NCBI RefSeq assembly: GCF_018402695.1
Contig: NZ_JAGYIM010000016.1
Location: 1-64,000, forward strand
Reading direction: 5' to 3'
DNA: 64,000 bases
From: Arsukibacterium sp.
Lineage (GTDB): Bacteria; Pseudomonadota; Gammaproteobacteria; Enterobacterales; Alteromonadaceae
Part shown: one piece after another, positions 62,389 through 64,000 of the stretch
How positions within the stretch are numbered: the first letter of the stretch is position 1
Layout of the letters: each line of letters starts with the position of its first letter
Notes under the pieces: generated by a model
Databases searched by the model: none
Told to the model about the DNA's origin: nothing
Seen by the model: only the letters and a program-made list of their open reading frames with translations
Translations under genes and position numbers: made by a program

Positions 62389-62579
62389 AAATCACCTGTC
62401 AAAATATTTAATGGTTAAGTAAAGTGTTTTTGTTTACCCGACCGCTTACAACCTGTCGATGTGCTAAAGATAGCGCTATACTTGGCAATCAAAAAGCGGA
62501 GACTTTTGTATCTATAGTTCAAATTTTTTGAATAATAAGGCCTTGCTATGGCGGTGGCTTGAAATAACTTGAGTAGGAT

Positions 62580-63488
62580 ATGCAGCAACTGATTAATTTA
62601 GACGCGCTCAGAGCGCTGGATGCTATCGATCGCAAAGGTAGTTTTGCCGCGGCGGCCGAGGCGCTATATAAGGTACCGTCGGCACTTAGCTACACTATGG
62701 CCCAGCTGGAGCAAAACCTTGGGGTAAGTTTGTTTGATCGCAGTAAACAAAAAGCCCGGTTGACCCCGGCCGGGCAGTTATTACTGCAACAAGGGCGCGA
62801 GCTACTCAAAGCGGCTGATCAGCTGCAAAAAGCCGTGCAGCAACTGGACAGTGGTTGGGAAGCTGAGCTAACCCTGGCGCTGGACAGCGTGGTACCGGCC
62901 GAGCCGGTTTTGGCGTTAATCAGCCAGTTCTTGCAACTGGGTAAGCTCACCCGGGTAGCAGTGCGCCAGGAAGTGCTGGCCGGCGGCTGGGAAGCATTGA
63001 ACACAGGCCGGGCCGATATTGCTATTGGCGTACCGGCAACCCAGCATAGCGGCGCTTACCATTTACAGCTGCTGGGCGAAGTGGAGTTTGTGTTTGCGGT
63101 TGCGCCGCATCACCCATTGGCGGAACGCGACAAAGTGATTAGCCTGGCCGATGTGCAACAGGAAACGGCGATAATTGTTGCCGACTCAGCCATTGATAGC
63201 CAGAAACTGTCCAGCGGCCTGTTCGATACCCGCCAAAAGGTGATTGTCGCCAATCTGGCGCAAAAAATTACTGCCCAGCAGCAAGGTTTAGGTGTCGGTT
63301 TTTTACCGCGGCATCTGATCCAGCAGCAACTGGCCCGCGGCGAGCTGATAGCCAAACAGCACACCATTCCGCGCGACAGCGCTAAGTTATACCTGGCCTG
63401 GCATAAACAACAGCAAGGCAATGCGCTCAGCTGGTTCTGCCAGCAGCTGTGCAGCTATCCTTGGCAGCAGGTGTTTAATACAAACTAA
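62580..63488 (+). CDS. LysR-family transcriptional regulator
   Basis: A 302-residue regulator with the LysR winged helix at the N-terminus (LRALDAIDRKGSFAAAAEAL, then VPSALSYTMAQLEQNLGVSL, FDRSKQKARLTPAGQ) and a periplasmic-binding-like sensor domain (about 90-295). The effector is unknown. It is divergent from doxX-pirin with a 191-base gap where it should bind; this arrangement of LysR regulator, DoxX and pirin is common and suggests a redox-stress unit. Its last 4 bases overlap the convergent MFS gene. Confidence 0.92.
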   Translation: MQQLINLDALRALDAIDRKGSFAAAAEALYKVPSALSYTMAQLEQNLGVSLFDRSKQKARLTPAGQLLLQQGRELLKAADQLQKAVQQLDSGWEAELTLALDSVVPAEPVLALISQFLQLGKLTRVAVRQEVLAGGWEALNTGRADIAIGVPATQHSGAYHLQLLGEVEFVFAVAPHHPLAERDKVISLADVQQETAIIVADSAIDSQKLSSGLFDTRQKVIVANLAQKITAQQQGLGVGFLPRHLIQQQLARGELIAKQHTIPRDSAKLYLAWHKQQQGNALSWFCQQLCSYPWQQVFNTN

Positions 63489-64000
63489 TCGTCAGCTGGC
63501 ACTGCCGGTCGGGTTACTTCGGCTGATGATCGCGGGGATCCGACGTTGTCTGGCGTGGCCGGTTCAGTGTCGTCAATGATGTCAGGCTGGGCAGGGTAGC
63601 TGGGCTTATGGTCCTCTACCCATTGCTCGTCCTGGCGTGGGTCCAGTTGGGCCAGTGATGCACCCGAAGCGGCCGGTACCGCCACATACACACTTAAGTT
63701 TTCGTTGGCGATACGCTCGGCCGTGAGTGCATAGCCGCCCAGTAGCAGTGCTGCTACGGCCAGCACGGTGAAAAACAGTCCGCCCGAGATACCTAATACC
63801 GCGCCCAACAGCAATGGTGCTAAAAAAGAGCCGATACCATAGGCAAACAGCAAGCTGCGGCTGACTTCCACTAAATCTTTGCCGTGATCTAAGCGGTCAT
63901 TGGCCCGGGCGACACTTAGCGGATAAATACTGAACAGGCTGGTACCGAGTAAAAAACCCAGCAAATAAAACAGCCAGACCTGACTGGCGAATAAGGCAAG
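63485..64000 (-). CDS. MFS transporter, C-terminal part (cut by the window end)
   Basis: The frame is open to the last base of the window, giving 171 residues of the C-terminal part. It shows membrane helices (ASQVWLFYLLGFLLGTSLFS, FAYGIGSFLAPLLLGAVLGI, GLFFTVLAVAALLLGGYALT), the YPLSVARANDRLD loop and a long polar tail with many Pro and Asp (KPSYPAQPDIIDDTEPATPD). This fits YcaD-like members of the major facilitator superfamily. The true start is outside the window; substrate unknown. Confidence 0.82.
   Translation of the reverse strand, partial: LALFASQVWLFYLLGFLLGTSLFSIYPLSVARANDRLDHGKDLVEVSRSLLFAYGIGSFLAPLLLGAVLGISGGLFFTVLAVAALLLGGYALTAERIANENLSVYVAVPAASGASLAQLDPRQDEQWVEDHKPSYPAQPDIIDDTEPATPDNVGSPRSSAEVTRPAVPADD

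Overview
This window looks like a chromosomal segment of a gammaproteobacterium, most likely an Alteromonadales/Chromatiales-type aquatic bacterium (Rheinheimera, Alishewanella or Arsukibacterium are the kind of genera I would expect; this is an inference from gene content). The core right half keeps the gammaproteobacterial order polA - spf (Spot 42 RNA) - engB - csrB/C-type RNA - yihI, together with rep, ubiK, sbcDC and tRNA-His. The left and middle are accessory DNA.

Layout. (1) 1-2690 is a complete IS66-family element whose outer end is the first base of the window. It sits inside, and breaks, a small glutaredoxin-like (CPYG) gene. (2) 2.8-5.7 kb holds a DUF305 membrane protein, an unrecognised helical protein, an APC permease and an IS remnant. 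(3) 5.75-11.6 kb is a minus-strand copper operon: small exported protein, TolC-type lipoprotein, multicopper oxidase, CusF-like protein, CopC-NTF2 fusion, CopD. (4) 11.7-20.8 kb carries a dead DUF3147 gene and then a plus-strand heavy-metal efflux operon: BlaI-type repressor, M56 peptidase, CzcC/CzcB/CzcA-type RND pump, HupE-like protein, transmembrane anchor protein, small exported protein. A 72-bp direct repeat (3 mismatches) lies at 11591 and 21698, on either side of this module. (5) 21.1-37.6 kb is an A+T-rich defence island with a serine resolvase at its left edge and a 26-bp direct repeat (1 mismatch) at both edges (21145 and 37606). It holds a Vibrio VSP-1-type CBASS operon (capV-dncV-cap2-cap3), two further genes behind it (a nuclease-like and a phosphoribosyltransferase-like protein), a membrane protein, a YegP protein, a sigma-factor-like / small protein / ImmA-IrrE triad, an overlapping pair of unknown genes, and a Gabija system (gajA-gajB). 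(6) 37.9-64 kb is ordinary core genome: sbcD-sbcC, c-di-GMP enzymes, MscS and DUF481, tRNA-His, DUF1285, an amidohydrolase, yihI and its neighbours, cytochromes c4 and c5, engB, polA, rep, ubiK, pirin, DoxX, a LysR regulator and the C-terminal part of an MFS transporter cut by the window end.

How they work together. The copper and RND modules form a periplasmic/envelope metal-resistance region. The island stacks at least two known anti-phage systems (cyclic-dinucleotide/phospholipase CBASS and Gabija) around gene groups I cannot assign to a described system; these are the best candidates for something new. In the core, a strong candidate CsrB/CsrC-type sponge RNA (50409-50719, minus) has a GacA/UvrY-like upstream palindrome about 176 bp from its predicted start, and Spot 42 follows polA. 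Domain names come from reading motifs by eye; no database search was possible.
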